Below, piece after piece: positions 45,259 to 55,935 of a stretch of DNA of 64,000 nt (the first letter of the stretch is position 1; each line of letters starts with the position of its first letter). A program made the position numbers and the translations under genes. A model generated the notes under the pieces. The model worked only from the letters and a program-made list of their open reading frames with translations, was not told the DNA's origin and searched no databases. The DNA comes from Bacillus sp. T3 (GTDB taxonomy: Bacteria > Bacillota > Bacilli > Bacillales > Cytobacillaceae): positions 558,001 to 622,000 of the forward strand of contig NZ_CP137761.1 of assembly GCF_033449965.1 (NCBI RefSeq), read 5' to 3'.

Positions 45259-45297
45259 AAAGCTGTGAACCAAATAGAGGGGGTTCACAGCTTTTTT
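45259..45297. terminator. Terminator of lysP
   Basis: AAAGCTGTGAACC and GGTTCACAGCTTTTTT form a 13-bp stem. Confidence 0.9.
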
Positions 45298-45309
45298 CTA
45301 TTATAATGC

Positions 45310-46432
45310 TTATGACATCCTGTGACTGTCATTTATTTTTTTCACACTGTTTTTATATTTTGAAGCAACCACCACAATTATGGCCAAAATAAGAATAGCT
45401 GCACTAAACACGAGGCCGTATACATAATATTTTTCCATAAAATCATAAAAATCAATTGCCGTATCAAAGGTATTCAAGGAGACCACTAAAACTAAACCAC
45501 CCAAAACCCAGTTAACTAGATGGTAATCCTTTAGTTTGAACCAATTTGCGACAGCGACGCTAGCTCCGTAATGGAGAAGAGCGAGCCGCAAATAGGCGGA
45601 CACTGACATGATGGTCAGTCCATAAATATCAAAGCGTTCAATAAAGCCGACATTAATTAAACGAACCATACTTTCAACTGGATACATAAATTTTGTCGCT
45701 TGATTTTCACCAAAGATCGCAATTACCCCAGCAGCTGTAGAAGGAAAAATAATTAAATTTCCGATAAACGTAAGAAGATATACTTTTCGAAACGAAATCG
45801 ACTTTTGCTCGGGCCGCTGAATATTGATCATTAACAGGACAATTATTTCGCCAAATAAGGCTAGGATAACGAGGATGACCGGGATAATTGGATCGATTCC
45901 ATTTTCCATAATCGGAAGTAGCTTTTTATAGTCCTTCAGTGGCTTTAATGCCAATGAGACAAATATACCGGCTAAAATATTTAAGATAATAATCCATTCC
46001 GATACTCTGGCAATGACCTCAATCCCTAGGTGGACCGTATAAAATACGGCAATCGCAAATACCAGTGCGATTAACCACAGACGATGCTGTGGCAAAAATA
46101 CAGCTGTGATGAAAATCGAAAAGCCATATAAAGTTAAACAAGAGTGAATAAAGAAAAAAGCAATAAGTGGAAGTGTCAGCATCCTACCGAAAAAGGGTCC
46201 GAGTGTTTCGAGTGCGTGCTCAACAAGGGTTTTCCCATACAGTTTTTCGCTTAAAATGGCCATGGCAAAAAATAGTAGCAGACCAGGGACAAATCCAAGG
46301 ATCATCCCCAACCATGTATCCTTTCCAGGCCCAATCTAAAAAGACCTTTATCAAGAAAAAGTGACCCGGAATCACGATAAGAGGGGTAACAATAAAGAAA
46401 ATCTGTCTCGTTGCAATGGCTGTTTTACCCAT
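45310..46432 (-). pseudogene. gerAB: GerAB-family germinant receptor permease subunit, single-base frame break
   Basis: The short N-terminal frame (MGKTAIATRQIFFIVTPL...KVFLDWA) joins GKDTWLGMILGFVPGLLLF of the long frame if one base is dropped from GGGCCTGG (46328-46332). The repaired protein has ~373 residues and ten helices, like GerAB/YndE permeases that bind germinant amino acids in the spore inner membrane. AGGAGGAAAAT precedes ATG 46432. It is last in a gerAA-AC-AB gene order, 225 bases after gerAC. Confidence 0.85.
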
Positions 46433-46476
46433 ATTTTCCTCCTCTTAGTGTTGTGATGAAAAAGATAAAGCTTATC

Positions 46477-46502
46477 AGGGCGTAAGCACCTTGAATAAGC
46501 TT
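46477..46502 (-). other. Intercistronic hairpin between gerAC and gerAB
   Basis: AAGCTTAT and ATAAGCTT pair around ~10 bases. There is no T run, so it is a partial attenuator or processing site at most. Confidence 0.4.
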
Positions 46503-46657
46503 CTCTGAAACATTCATGAATTTATAATCTGAACCCCATAAACCACATGTCGATACTATAATGGATTTACTTCACCGGTTTCTCTTATGTATTTGTTGTC
46601 TCCCAAAAGAACCTGAATTTGATTGCAAAAAATCGCAAAAAGACTCCCTTAAGCAAT

Positions 46658-47802
46658 CTAATAATTGAATAACCCTAAATTTCGAACATCTACATTCACC
46701 TTAACCTCGATTGGGATACTGGCAAATTGATGATCCCAATCTTGCCGGTTATTTTTCCAAAATGATGGAGCTGTTCGGTGTATTACCTCACCGAAGCCGT
46801 ATATGTCTACTCGCATCTCTTTTGCTCTAATGACAGAATCAAGGATTTCTTTTTTATCACCTGCTCTGCAATCAATTTTATTTCATCGATTTTTTTATGA
46901 TTTAAGGCGGTATACTCGGTTAACATTTCTCCGATACTTACCGTACAATTCAACTCAACGTTAATTGATTGAATGCTACCATGTGCAAATTTTGGTTTAA
47001 TGTCTAACTTTGTTTGGTCCAGTATTTCTAATCCGATTTTTCCAGTTCCTTGTAAAGCTGGAATAACAAGAATGCCGCCTTTTACCTCATCTTTTAGCCA
47101 AAGCAGTCCTCTTGTTTCTTGAGTATTTAAATTACCAACCCACTTTGCATCCTTAATGACTCCTGTATTCTTAATTTTTGGCATCTCTTCTTTCCCTTTT
47201 TTCACGGTATCAATAATGGCCAAATAGCCAACCCGCTTTGGAGATAGCATCATCTCTGTAAACTGGTGAAGTTTGATAGCAGGTGTGAATGCAACTTCGC
47301 CTTGTTGCTCAAGCATTTTCTCGATAATCACAGCGGGAATCGAAGAGAAGTCAACCTTGGCTTTAATAATGTCACTGGCATCCTTTTTTGATAAAAGAAT
47401 ATAAGGATTTGGCTGAACGGCATTGTTTCGATTTAAAAAGTCTAAATAAGGAAGGATGTTCGTCTTTGTCACGGACTGGCCGAGGACAACAATTTTAATA
47501 TAGGGCCATATTGGTTGTTTTCCGACTTTATCAATCAACGCTCGTGCAGCATCAAAAATCGTATCGCCTTCACTGGTATAGACATGGATCCCTTTTGCTT
47601 CCTGCTGTTCAGTTGGCCTAGTGTCAATTAATGCAAGCGTCAGCTTTACTTTGTCATTCTCGATTTGGTCAATTCCGATTGCTGAGAGAATGACCATCCC
47701 ATCGAGTTCTTCTCTATTGCATCCGGATAAAAGAAAAACAATTGTGAGCAGGATACAAAATAATAATATTGGATGCTTATTCTTTTCCTCTACGTCCTTC
47801 AC
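46658..47802 (-). pseudogene. gerAC: GerAC-family germinant receptor lipoprotein, single-base frame break
   Basis: Lipobox FLLSGC at the N-terminus, then NREELDGMVILSAIGID typical of GerAC. The written frame stops at 46807. A seventh A in the A6 run (T6 at ~46850-46855) restores KKEILDSVIRAKEMRVDIYGFGE and continues to NVDVRNLGLFNY and TAG 46658. The repaired protein has ~381 residues. The lipoprotein subunit is needed for receptor assembly in the spore membrane. It overlaps gerAA by 26 bases. Confidence 0.85.
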
Positions 47803-49414
47803 CAGAAAGCCCCCCTAACTTTTGTTTGACAGGATTTCGAGACTTAAAGGTAACCGGGCGTCTAGTAAGAAGCCAAAGTGGAAGTCGCATCATACTATCT
47901 CCCCAATCTTGGATTTTGATTGGAAAAAGTGGAGCGGTAAAGGGTACACCAAAGGATCTTAGTGAGGCCAAATGACTGACTACAATCATCCCGACAATCA
48001 GGATTCCAAACAGACCAAAGGTTGCGCCGGCAATGACAAACACGATTCGTAATAAACTGATTGGTTCTGAGAGTGAATTTACTGGAAAAGACGAAATACC
48101 GACTAAAGCCACCGTAACGACAACTGGTATACCAACTAAGCCAGCTTGTACAGCTGCCTCTCCTAAAATGAGGGCTCCGACAAGGCTGACCGCTTGACCG
48201 ACAGGCTTTGGCATCCTAAGGCCGGATTCACGAATAATCTCAAAAACAATCAGCATAACAATGATTTCAATATAAAGCTGAAATGGAACGTTGGCTCTTG
48301 TTACAAAGAATTTAACGAGCAATGAAAAAGGGATTAGGATCGGATGATAATATTGGATTGCAACAAAAATTCCAGGCAATAAGGTGGAAATAAAGAAACT
48401 TACGACGCGCAACACACGGACAAAATTTGAATAATACGGTCTTGAAAAATAGTCCTCAGAAACTTGAAAATGATTAATCAGCAAGTAGGGAACAGTTAGA
48501 ACAATTGGAGTACCATCAACAAAAATCGAAACTCTTCCTTCGAGCAATTGGGCGGCGACAATATCTGGTTTTTCTTGATTGCCGACCGTAGGAAAAATAG
48601 AAAAGGGAGCATCCTCGATGTATTGTTCAATATAGCCAGATTCTAAAACTGAATCTATATCAATATTCTCCAGTCTCCGATACACTTCTGTTAAAATCTC
48701 TGTGTCTACAATTCCGTCAATATAAGCAATTACGATTTTTGTATGAGTTTGCTTCCCAATTATGAAAGGCTCACAGCGCAGGTTTGGATTACGGATTCTC
48801 CTTCTTAGCAGTGAGATATTAGTTGAAAGGTCTTCAGTAAAAGCGTCTCTGGGACCCCTTATCACTGTTTCGGTAATAGGCTGTTCGATTCCTCGCATTT
48901 CCCACGCCTGTGCATTAATAACAAGCGCAGCATCCTCGCCTTCGATAAAAACAATGATTTTCCCACCGAAAAGTTCATTGGCGATTAGATGAAGATTAAT
49001 TTCATACTCAATTTCTGCCACAGAGAGAACCGATTCTTTTAAATAGGTTAAAAGAGGCAGACTCGAATTAGGTGGAGACATATTCATTAACGGACCTAAA
49101 ACATTTTCATTAATAACGGTTGTCTCAACCATTCCGGATATGGCAAATAAAAGAGCAGGATGCGATGAGTTTTCTCCCATATTAAAGCCTCTATTAATTA
49201 CGCCGACATTCCGTCCTAATGAAGTCTCAAGAAAATTTCTATTCTGTTGGAGAGATTGGCTCACTTGCTCAAATTGATCTAAACGAGCCCCTTTACTATT
49301 CGTCATGACAGTGCTCTTTTCAACATTGATCGATGTATTTTTGTTTTGTTTGTGCGAATCTGAAAAGGCTTTTCGAAATAGTTTGCGACGAGACATTTTA
49401 ATCCGACTAAACAT
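47777..49414 (-). CDS. gerAA: GerAA-family germinant receptor subunit
   Basis: 545 residues: a hydrophilic N-terminal domain (~1-250) with VSQSLQQNRNFLETSLG, then PTVGNQEKPDIVAAQLLEGRV and a membrane half with 5-6 helices (PYYSNFVRVLRVVSFFIS, GLRMPKPVGQAVSLVGALI). This is the A subunit of GerA-type nutrient receptors and appears intact. ATG 49414 follows AGAGGTG. The order AA-AC-AB differs from the AA-AB-AC of B. subtilis gerA. Confidence 0.92.
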   Translation of the reverse strand: MFSRIKMSRRKLFRKAFSDSHKQNKNTSINVEKSTVMTNSKGARLDQFEQVSQSLQQNRNFLETSLGRNVGVINRGFNMGENSSHPALLFAISGMVETTVINENVLGPLMNMSPPNSSLPLLTYLKESVLSVAEIEYEINLHLIANELFGGKIIVFIEGEDAALVINAQAWEMRGIEQPITETVIRGPRDAFTEDLSTNISLLRRRIRNPNLRCEPFIIGKQTHTKIVIAYIDGIVDTEILTEVYRRLENIDIDSVLESGYIEQYIEDAPFSIFPTVGNQEKPDIVAAQLLEGRVSIFVDGTPIVLTVPYLLINHFQVSEDYFSRPYYSNFVRVLRVVSFFISTLLPGIFVAIQYYHPILIPFSLLVKFFVTRANVPFQLYIEIIVMLIVFEIIRESGLRMPKPVGQAVSLVGALILGEAAVQAGLVGIPVVVTVALVGISSFPVNSLSEPISLLRIVFVIAGATFGLFGILIVGMIVVSHLASLRSFGVPFTAPLFPIKIQDWGDSMMRLPLWLLTRRPVTFKSRNPVKQKLGGLSGEGRRGKE

Positions 49415-50012
49415 GGTACACCTCTAGGTAAAATTATCTTGATGTAAATATAATATTTAGCAGGATATTGGAATAATATACATGTGTTTCATAGGTTTAG
49501 GGAGCAGGTTTTTGCTAAAGTTATATAAAAAATAATATTATTTCGAAACATGAAATACTTGTTAGAAACTTGATATATAGAGGTTTTTATGGCTTTTTAT
49601 AGGGTTGGAAATTGTCGCAAAAACATATCTTAAAATAATTGTTTCGGGTACAAAAATAATTTTTACGAGAAAGCTATAATTGGAATTAATTGTAAATAAC
49701 AGCGTACGGGGTATTGTGTTGGAAATTATTTGGTAATATCATAGAATTAACGCATTAAAGCAGCGGGGGACAGTCCCCCGCTGCTTTAATACGATAAAGG
49801 AACTTTCGTTTATTTCTTCAGAATATCTAGGTCTCTGGTCTTAGTGTTATTTAGTTTTGTGGTCTATAGGAAATTGGGGATGTTTGGTGTATTCTGTAAG
49901 TATAGAGTGAAGATTCAAAAATAAGGACTTTATAATTTGTGTTGAGATTGAAACATTGTTCTTAATTGTACGTATGAATAGTATGGATTAAAAAGTCAGG
50001 AGTCGATATACA
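49415..50012. other. Divergent intergenic region (gerA operon / xpaC) with one REP element
   Basis: 598 bases. Apart from the REP palindrome at 49747-49793 it is AT-rich and holds the gerA and xpaC promoters. A forespore promoter is expected but I could not assign one with confidence. Confidence 0.5.
49747..49793. repeat. REP-like palindrome
   Basis: TTAACGCATTAAAGCAGCGG leads into GGGACAGTCCC and the complementary CGCTGCTTTAAT, with decayed outer bases (ACGATAA). Confidence 0.9.
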
Positions 50013-50669
50013 ATGAACCCGTTTATTTCGTTTTTTGTAGGAATATTCGCTGCTATACCAACAGCCATATCCGCATGGCTGTTAAGCTTTTTCGTATTTG
50101 ATCAAACCTTTTGGCCTTCATCAGCATATTCTTTGGCTTTCGGATTTGGTGTTTATTGGCTTATTTCTTTAGTGCTGAAGACCCATTTCCTGAAAAAAAA
50201 TCAGCTGACACGAAAGGAATATCGTTATATAAAAAAGAATTTAGAAGAAGCAAAACAAAAAATCAAGCGCTTAAACCGTTCCGTTTTTCATATCCGCGAA
50301 ATCCCGTCGTTTAAGCAAAGAATCGATATTGTCCGAATTACACGACGGATATACAACCTAACTAAAAGAGAACCGAAGCGGTTTTATCAAGCTGAGGAAT
50401 TTTATTTTTCGCATCTCGATTCAATTGTAGAGATCTCTGAAAAATATGCGCTCTTATCTAGTCAGCCTAAAAAAACACTTGAGCTTAACGACACGTTGCG
50501 TATGACACGCCAGACTCTAAACGACTTATCAAAAGTTATTGAAAAAGACTTATACGTTGTTCTTTCCGATGATATTGATCACCTGAATTTCGAAGTAGAT
50601 GTCGCAAAATTTGCGATTAAGACCAAACAAGATTCTAAATTCATTGAGGAAAGCAGGTTGAAAAAATGA
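50013..50669 (+). CDS. xpaC: XpaC-like protein (5-bromo-4-chloroindolyl phosphate hydrolysis family)
   Basis: 218 residues: two N-terminal membrane helices (ISFFVGIFAAIPTAISAWLL and FGFGVYWLISLVL), then a basic coiled-coil helical domain. It matches XpaC, whose gene is nearly always next to telA as it is here (ATGA overlap at 50666-50669). The molecular function is unresolved; it may anchor TelA at the membrane. Confidence 0.85.
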   Translation: MNPFISFFVGIFAAIPTAISAWLLSFFVFDQTFWPSSAYSLAFGFGVYWLISLVLKTHFLKKNQLTRKEYRYIKKNLEEAKQKIKRLNRSVFHIREIPSFKQRIDIVRITRRIYNLTKREPKRFYQAEEFYFSHLDSIVEISEKYALLSSQPKKTLELNDTLRMTRQTLNDLSKVIEKDLYVVLSDDIDHLNFEVDVAKFAIKTKQDSKFIEESRLKK

Positions 50670-51871
50670 GTGAAAAAGAACCAACTTTGTTCAATCGCAC
50701 CGACCATGTACTGGATGATATGCTTGCAAATCCATTTGGAGAGACAAAAGACCCCAATGCTCAGGATGATCCATTACAGCCCCAGTTACAGCAACAAAAA
50801 ATTGGACAAGATAAGCCAGTTAAACTAATTGATGTAATCCCACCAGAAAGCCGGCAAAAGGCAATCCAACTTGCCCAGCAAATTGATCCGAGGAACCAAC
50901 AATCGATGATTTTATATGGGACACAGGCGCAAAGCAAGCTGTTATCATTTTCCCATACGATGCTAGAGCATGTGCAAAAAAAGGATGTCGGTGAAGTCGG
51001 GGAAATCATCAATGACTTGATGAAGCGACTGAATGAAATAAGCCCGGATGAACTGAAGCAAGAAAAGCAGGGGTTATTCTCGCGTATGTTCGGCAAAATT
51101 TCAGGCTCGATTCAAGAGGTGCTGTCCAAATACCAAAAAACAAGTGCGCAGATTGATCGCATCAGTGTAAAGTTGGACCGCAGCAAAAACGTGTTATTGT
51201 CCGACATCGGAATGCTTGAAAAGCTATACGAGACAAATAAGGAATACTTCCATGCGTTAAATATTTATATTGCAGCAGGCGAATTGAAGCTTGAAGAGCT
51301 TAATACAAAAACCATTCCGGCTCTGAAAAAGGCCGCTGAAACGACACAGGATCAAATGAAATTTCAAGAAGTAAATGATATGATTCAGTTCACGGACCGT
51401 CTTGATAAACGCTTGTATGACTTGAAATTAAGCCGAGAAATTACGATTCAGAGTGCGCCACAAATTCGCCTAATCCAGAACACAAACCAAGCGCTCGTGG
51501 AGAAAATTCAATCTTCGATCGTGACGGCGATTCCACTCTGGAAAAATCAGGTGGCAATTGCCCTAACCTTGTTGCGGCAGCGTCATGCAGTAGAAGCACA
51601 AAAGCAAGTTTCGAAGACGACGAATGAGCTTTTATTAAAAAATGCAGAAATGCTGAAAACCAATACAATTGAGACCGCAAAAGAAAATGAGCGCGGACTT
51701 GTTGACATTGAAACCCTAAAGAAAACTCAGGCCAGCCTTGTTTCGACCCTTGAAGAGACTCTTCGCATACAAGAAGAAGGTCGCCACAAACGTCGAGCTG
51801 CAGAACAGGAACTCTCATCAATGGAAAATGAATTAAGACTAAAATTACTCGAAATCAAAGACGGAAAATAA
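50666..51871 (+). CDS. telA: TelA/YceH-like toxic-anion resistance protein
   Basis: 401 residues, soluble and largely helical. QAIQLAQQIDPRNQQSMILYGTQAQSKLLSFS and the long helices to RLYDLKLSREITIQSAPQIRLIQNTNQALVEKIQSS fit the TelA family (these stretches are cited by start only where long). Members are linked to tellurite and nisin tolerance and to envelope stress. Translationally coupled to xpaC. A terminator follows. Confidence 0.88.
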   Translation: MSEKEPTLFNRTDHVLDDMLANPFGETKDPNAQDDPLQPQLQQQKIGQDKPVKLIDVIPPESRQKAIQLAQQIDPRNQQSMILYGTQAQSKLLSFSHTMLEHVQKKDVGEVGEIINDLMKRLNEISPDELKQEKQGLFSRMFGKISGSIQEVLSKYQKTSAQIDRISVKLDRSKNVLLSDIGMLEKLYETNKEYFHALNIYIAAGELKLEELNTKTIPALKKAAETTQDQMKFQEVNDMIQFTDRLDKRLYDLKLSREITIQSAPQIRLIQNTNQALVEKIQSSIVTAIPLWKNQVAIALTLLRQRHAVEAQKQVSKTTNELLLKNAEMLKTNTIETAKENERGLVDIETLKKTQASLVSTLEETLRIQEEGRHKRRAAEQELSSMENELRLKLLEIKDGK

Positions 51872-51996
51872 ATATTTTTTGAAAATCCGACCCATTTCCA
51901 GTCGAATGTTTATATTTAAGTTATAAAAGAAATTCTTTTTAATAGAGTAATAACACAGATTAAAATGTTGACTTCATTCAATTTCAAATTAATAGG

Positions 51997-52035
51997 AAAG
52001 GCTGTTAAGGAGATTCCCCCCTAACAGCCTTTTTT
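51997..52035 (+). terminator. Terminator after xpaC-telA
   Basis: AAAGGCTGTTA and TAACAGCCTTTTTT. Confidence 0.85.
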
Positions 52036-52160
52036 ATATTGTATTTGTCTGTTTATTTCCGCTCCAGGTGCTCCCTTTCCGCGCAGGAGTTTTCGCACCT
52101 TCCACTCCAATCAACATAGTGCTCTAATATCATCACCGATCTTTATCGCAGCCAATTTGT

Positions 52161-52835
52161 TTAAATTGGTTCTTCTTCCTTATATCGATCCTGATAGCTA
52201 ATCAACTCATTATAAAATGTAGCTGTTGCAGTTGAAATATAAGGTGAAAGCCACAAAAAGCCAATACCTAAGGTAATTATGGATAGAATTGCCCAGCCAA
52301 TAAAGCTCAAATTTAATAAAAAATACTGCCATTTGTACCCATTCATCCGCTTTCGACTTTCAGTAATAGCTTCAAGGATTGAATATTCAGGATGGTCCTT
52401 TAACAATAGATAGGTTTGAGAATATGAAAGGGATTTAATGATGCCTGGAATTAGGAGCAGAAGGGACCATAAAAAGACGAAAATGCCAATTAACAGGGAT
52501 GCGCCTATCAGCTTAAAATATGTTTTACTATCTTTAAATACCGAAAATACATCAGAAATTTTCGGACCTTCCATACGAACCAATGCTAAGAAAAACCAAA
52601 GAGCTGAAACGGTCAATGGAATCAAGGCGATGGAGACCAATGTGCTAATTAAGCTAGCAAGAGGCGGCACAGTGTCTTGCATAAGCCAATTTGAAAAACT
52701 TCCACTAAAAATTCCTTCGAAAATACTAGGAATGATTGAACTGATTAAAAATACGATTAACGTGAGCGATACTGCCAAGCCCCATTGTCCCTTAAGAACA
52801 CTAAGAGCCTGTTTCTTTATCAAAGAAATAGACAT
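52161..52835 (-). CDS. DUF975-family integral membrane protein
   Basis: 224 residues with six hydrophobic segments. It opens MSISLIKKQALSVLKGQWGLAV and contains LLLLIPGIIKSLSYSQTYLL and the mid-loop RMNGYKWQYFLLNLSFIGW, hallmarks of the DUF975 family. Function unknown. Monocistronic on the minus strand with AAAGGAAG upstream. Confidence 0.8.
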   Translation of the reverse strand: MSISLIKKQALSVLKGQWGLAVSLTLIVFLISSIIPSIFEGIFSGSFSNWLMQDTVPPLASLISTLVSIALIPLTVSALWFFLALVRMEGPKISDVFSVFKDSKTYFKLIGASLLIGIFVFLWSLLLLIPGIIKSLSYSQTYLLLKDHPEYSILEAITESRKRMNGYKWQYFLLNLSFIGWAILSIITLGIGFLWLSPYISTATATFYNELISYQDRYKEEEPI

Positions 52836-53097
52836 TGTTTTTCTTCCTTTCTTTTTCGGGAAAAGGAATGTACCTCTTCCTCTTCTCGCATAATGACTTT
52901 ACCGTGTAACTAAATTATATCATTACTGTTTGTTCAAACAATTAATGTTTATTCAGCATACCTTGTCCTAATGTATTAAGTTATGAATTTGTCCTTAAAA
53001 TGGAATTTGTGTTTAAGATTTCAATTTAATGGATATAATACAATTTGCAGGATTCATTTGAATTTTTGTGTATATTTGTGTGCTAGGAGGCAACGAA

Positions 53098-53298
53098 ATG
53101 GAACGTGGAAAAGTAAAATGGTTTAACAGTGAGAAGGGCTTTGGCTTTATTGAGCGCGAAGGTGGAGAAGATGTATTTGTTCATTTTTCAGCTATTCAAT
53201 CAGAAGGCTATAAATCGCTAGAAGAAGGTCAAGAGGTTACGTTTGATGTTGAACAAGGCCAACGTGGCCCGCAAGCTGCTAATGTTCATAAAGCATAA
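53098..53298 (+). CDS. Cold-shock protein (CspA family)
   Basis: 66 residues, one OB fold with both RNA-binding motifs: KGFGFIE (RNP1) and DVFVHF (RNP2). ATG 53098 follows TAGGAGG. It melts RNA structure and acts as an RNA chaperone. TATAAT at 53034-53039 gives a short leader. The ATG at 53068 is rejected because it precedes the ribosome site. Confidence 0.95.
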   Translation: MERGKVKWFNSEKGFGFIEREGGEDVFVHFSAIQSEGYKSLEEGQEVTFDVEQGQRGPQAANVHKA

Positions 53299-53310
53299 TT
53301 GAACGAGTCC

Positions 53311-53345
53311 ATGCATGGGTTGAACTTCAACCTATGCATTTTTTT
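53311..53345 (+). terminator. Terminator of the csp gene
   Basis: ATGCATGGGTTGAA and TTCAACCTATGCAT with a one-base centre, then TTTTTTT. Confidence 0.9.
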
Positions 53346-53469
53346 TGGACTTAAGGGGCGGTGCTAAATGTTTGTTTTAATCGTAATCGTGCAATGATAG
53401 TAGTATCTTATATGGTAGTATGTTATTTTTTTCTTATAAAGACTTATTATTGTTTTGAGGAGTATGTTT

Positions 53470-55757
53470 GTGAAGCATAATCATTTATCTATAAGTGTTC
53501 CAAAGGTTATTATGCAATTGGTTATTTCCTATTTAATCGGATGTGTTGTTCGTGAATTGTTTTTAGAAGGGATACTTGAAGACTTAACTATTTCAAAGTG
53601 GATGAAGGATATTATTGGTTTGCTATCTATGATCATTATTACGGCACCGATTTTTTATCTTCTATTTTATCCTGCACTAAAAAGGAACAATATGTCAGAT
53701 CAGCTTTTATTAGAGAAATATAATCAACTCAAGCAAATCCTCGATAATGCACCAATTGGTTGTTATATCTACGGTGAGAACGGATTTATTTATGCAAATA
53801 AAAGATTAAGCAGCATTTTGGACGTTGAAGAAATAGATATTATAGGTAAAAGGTTTAATGAGGCAGAAATATTTGATGCTAAAACAAGTGCAATGCTTGC
53901 TGAAACTGTTCGAAAACGATTTATACATGATAAGGCTGTTCCTGAGCATTATACGGCCATGATTTCTAGAAAAGATGGAGTGTCGATGGCACTTGAATTT
54001 AGGGTGAAGCTTGGGGAATTCAATGGTGAAACGGTTATTCTTAGTACTGTTGCAGATGTAACTGAGAAACAACAGTTAGTAACACATTTAAAACATAGTG
54101 AACAATTATACCGTCGTTTGTTTGAATCCAACATGGATGCAGCTATAATCATGGACTTTCATGGGATTATTACGGATGTCAATAAAGCTGGTATCGAAAA
54201 CTTCGGCTATGTTCGATCTGAGATTATTGGTCAGCACTTTGAAGTATTTGTTTACAAAAAAGAGCTGGTTAAGGCAAAGGAGATATTTGATAGAGTATTG
54301 CAAGGTGAATCGATTCGCTATGAAACAAAAATTAGAGATACTCATGGGGAAATTGCCAATGTTGCCATTAGCATTATGCCATTAACGAACGATGATCATG
54401 AGATTACCGGGATTTTTGCCTTTATCAGAAACATTACCGAACAAAAGCAACACCTCCAAACCATTCAACAAATGGCTTATTTCGATTCATTGACTGGACT
54501 CCCAACCGGCATTATTTTTTATCTGAATTCGAAAGATTGCTCACTTCAGTTAAGCAAGAGCGAGGCAAACTTGCTTTGTTCTATTTGGACCTCGATCGTT
54601 TAAAAATCGTAAATGATCATTTAGGTCATTTAGCTGGGGATGAGCTGCTCCAAAAAACAAGTGAACGGCTTCGGACGATTGTAGGAGAAGAGGGGTTCAT
54701 TGCCCGACTGGGCGGAGATGAATTTACGATTATTTATCGTATTAAAAATTATGAAGTTGAAATTGATAATTTTTCTGAAACGATTCTTAAAGGGTTTGAA
54801 ACGCCATTTGAAATTGAGGGAGTTTCGATTCATTCAAAGATCAGCATTGGTGTTGCTCTTTATCCCAATCATGGAAGTACCACGACATCACTTGTTCAAT
54901 CTGCTGATTCAGCCATGTTTCAGGCAAAGAGGATGGGTGGAAATCAAGTAAAACGATACAGTGAGGATATTGTTTCTCAGAGTCAAAAAATATTTGAATT
55001 TGAAAATGACTTTTCTAGAGCGTTGGAAAATCAAGAGTTTTCGCTTGTCTACCAGCCAAAAATCGATGCTAAAACACTAACAGTAATTGCAATTGAAGCA
55101 CTAATCCGCTGGAATCATCCAGTCAGGGGAATACTCCGACCATCAGAGTTCATTCCTATTGCTGAAAAAACAGGATTAATTAGTAGGCTAGGCGATTGGG
55201 TGATGAGGGAAGCCTGTTTCCAAATGAAGCAGTGGCAAGAACAAGGTTATTCAGCAATCCGAATTGCTGTAAACGTATCCCTATTGCAGTTTAACCAAAA
55301 GAGCTTTCCTGATAAAGTTCAGGAAATATTATCTGAATCGGGTTTAGAACCGCGTTTTTTAGAGGTTGAAATAACCAAAGGAAAGTGGGCTGCTGAGAGC
55401 GAAGAGGTGTACAATGGAGTAGCTAAGCTTAAAAGAATGGGAGTCTATGTTTCACTTGATGATTTTGGAACTGGCGATACATCCATAAGTGCCTTGAAAA
55501 AATACCGATACATTGATGCGCTAAAAATTGCTGAGTCCTTCATCGAGAAAGTAGATCAAAACGAAGAGAAAGCAGCAATAGTCCAATCGATTATCACGTT
55601 GGCCCATGGTTTAAATATGCAGGTTGTCGCCGAAGGGGTAGAAACAGCAGCAGAATTAACATTTATCCAAAACCGAGCAATCGACCAATTCCAAGGCAAC
55701 TACATCACCAAGCCACTCCCACCAACCCAGCTACTCAACTACTTGAAAACAAAGTAA
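53470..55757 (+). pseudogene. PAS-PAS-GGDEF-EAL protein with degenerate EAL, single-base frame break
   Basis: Two N-terminal helices, two PAS domains (~85-215 and ~215-340), GGDEF with intact ARLGGDEF, then EAL. One A missing in CCCAACCGG (54504-54505) splits it; repair gives LTGLPNRHYFLSEFERLL. The repaired length is ~762. The EAL domain keeps IEALIRW and DDFGTG but reads KIAESF where KIDxSF is expected and EITKGK for E(I/L)TES. The diguanylate cyclase half therefore looks active and the phosphodiesterase half inactive. GTG 53470 has GAGGAG at 7 bases. The stop merges into a REP array. Confidence 0.85.
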
Positions 55758-55882
55758 AGCGTTAAAGCAGTGGGGGACAGTCCCCGGCGAGGTAATGCGT
55801 TAAAGCGGCGGGGGACAGTCCCCGGCGAAGCAAAGCGTTAAAGAGGTGGGGGTCAGACCCCCGCTGTGGTAAAGTATTAAAG
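55757..55882. repeat. Three-unit REP-like array, 38-39-bp period
   Basis: TTAAAG starts at 55762, 55800, 55838 and 55877 (partial last unit). Hairpins are GGGGGACAGTCCCC twice and GGGGGTCAGACCCCC once. The array begins at the stop codon of the GGDEF-EAL gene. Confidence 0.9.
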
Positions 55883-55904
55883 CGCTGGCTACATTCATCC
55901 ACAA

Positions 55905-55935
55905 AAAAACCTGCTCATTATAATTGAGCAGGTAT
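55905..55935 (-). terminator. Terminator of the vanW-like gene
   Basis: On the minus strand CCTGCTCA-ATTATA-TGAGCAGG followed by TTTTTTT. Confidence 0.85.
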
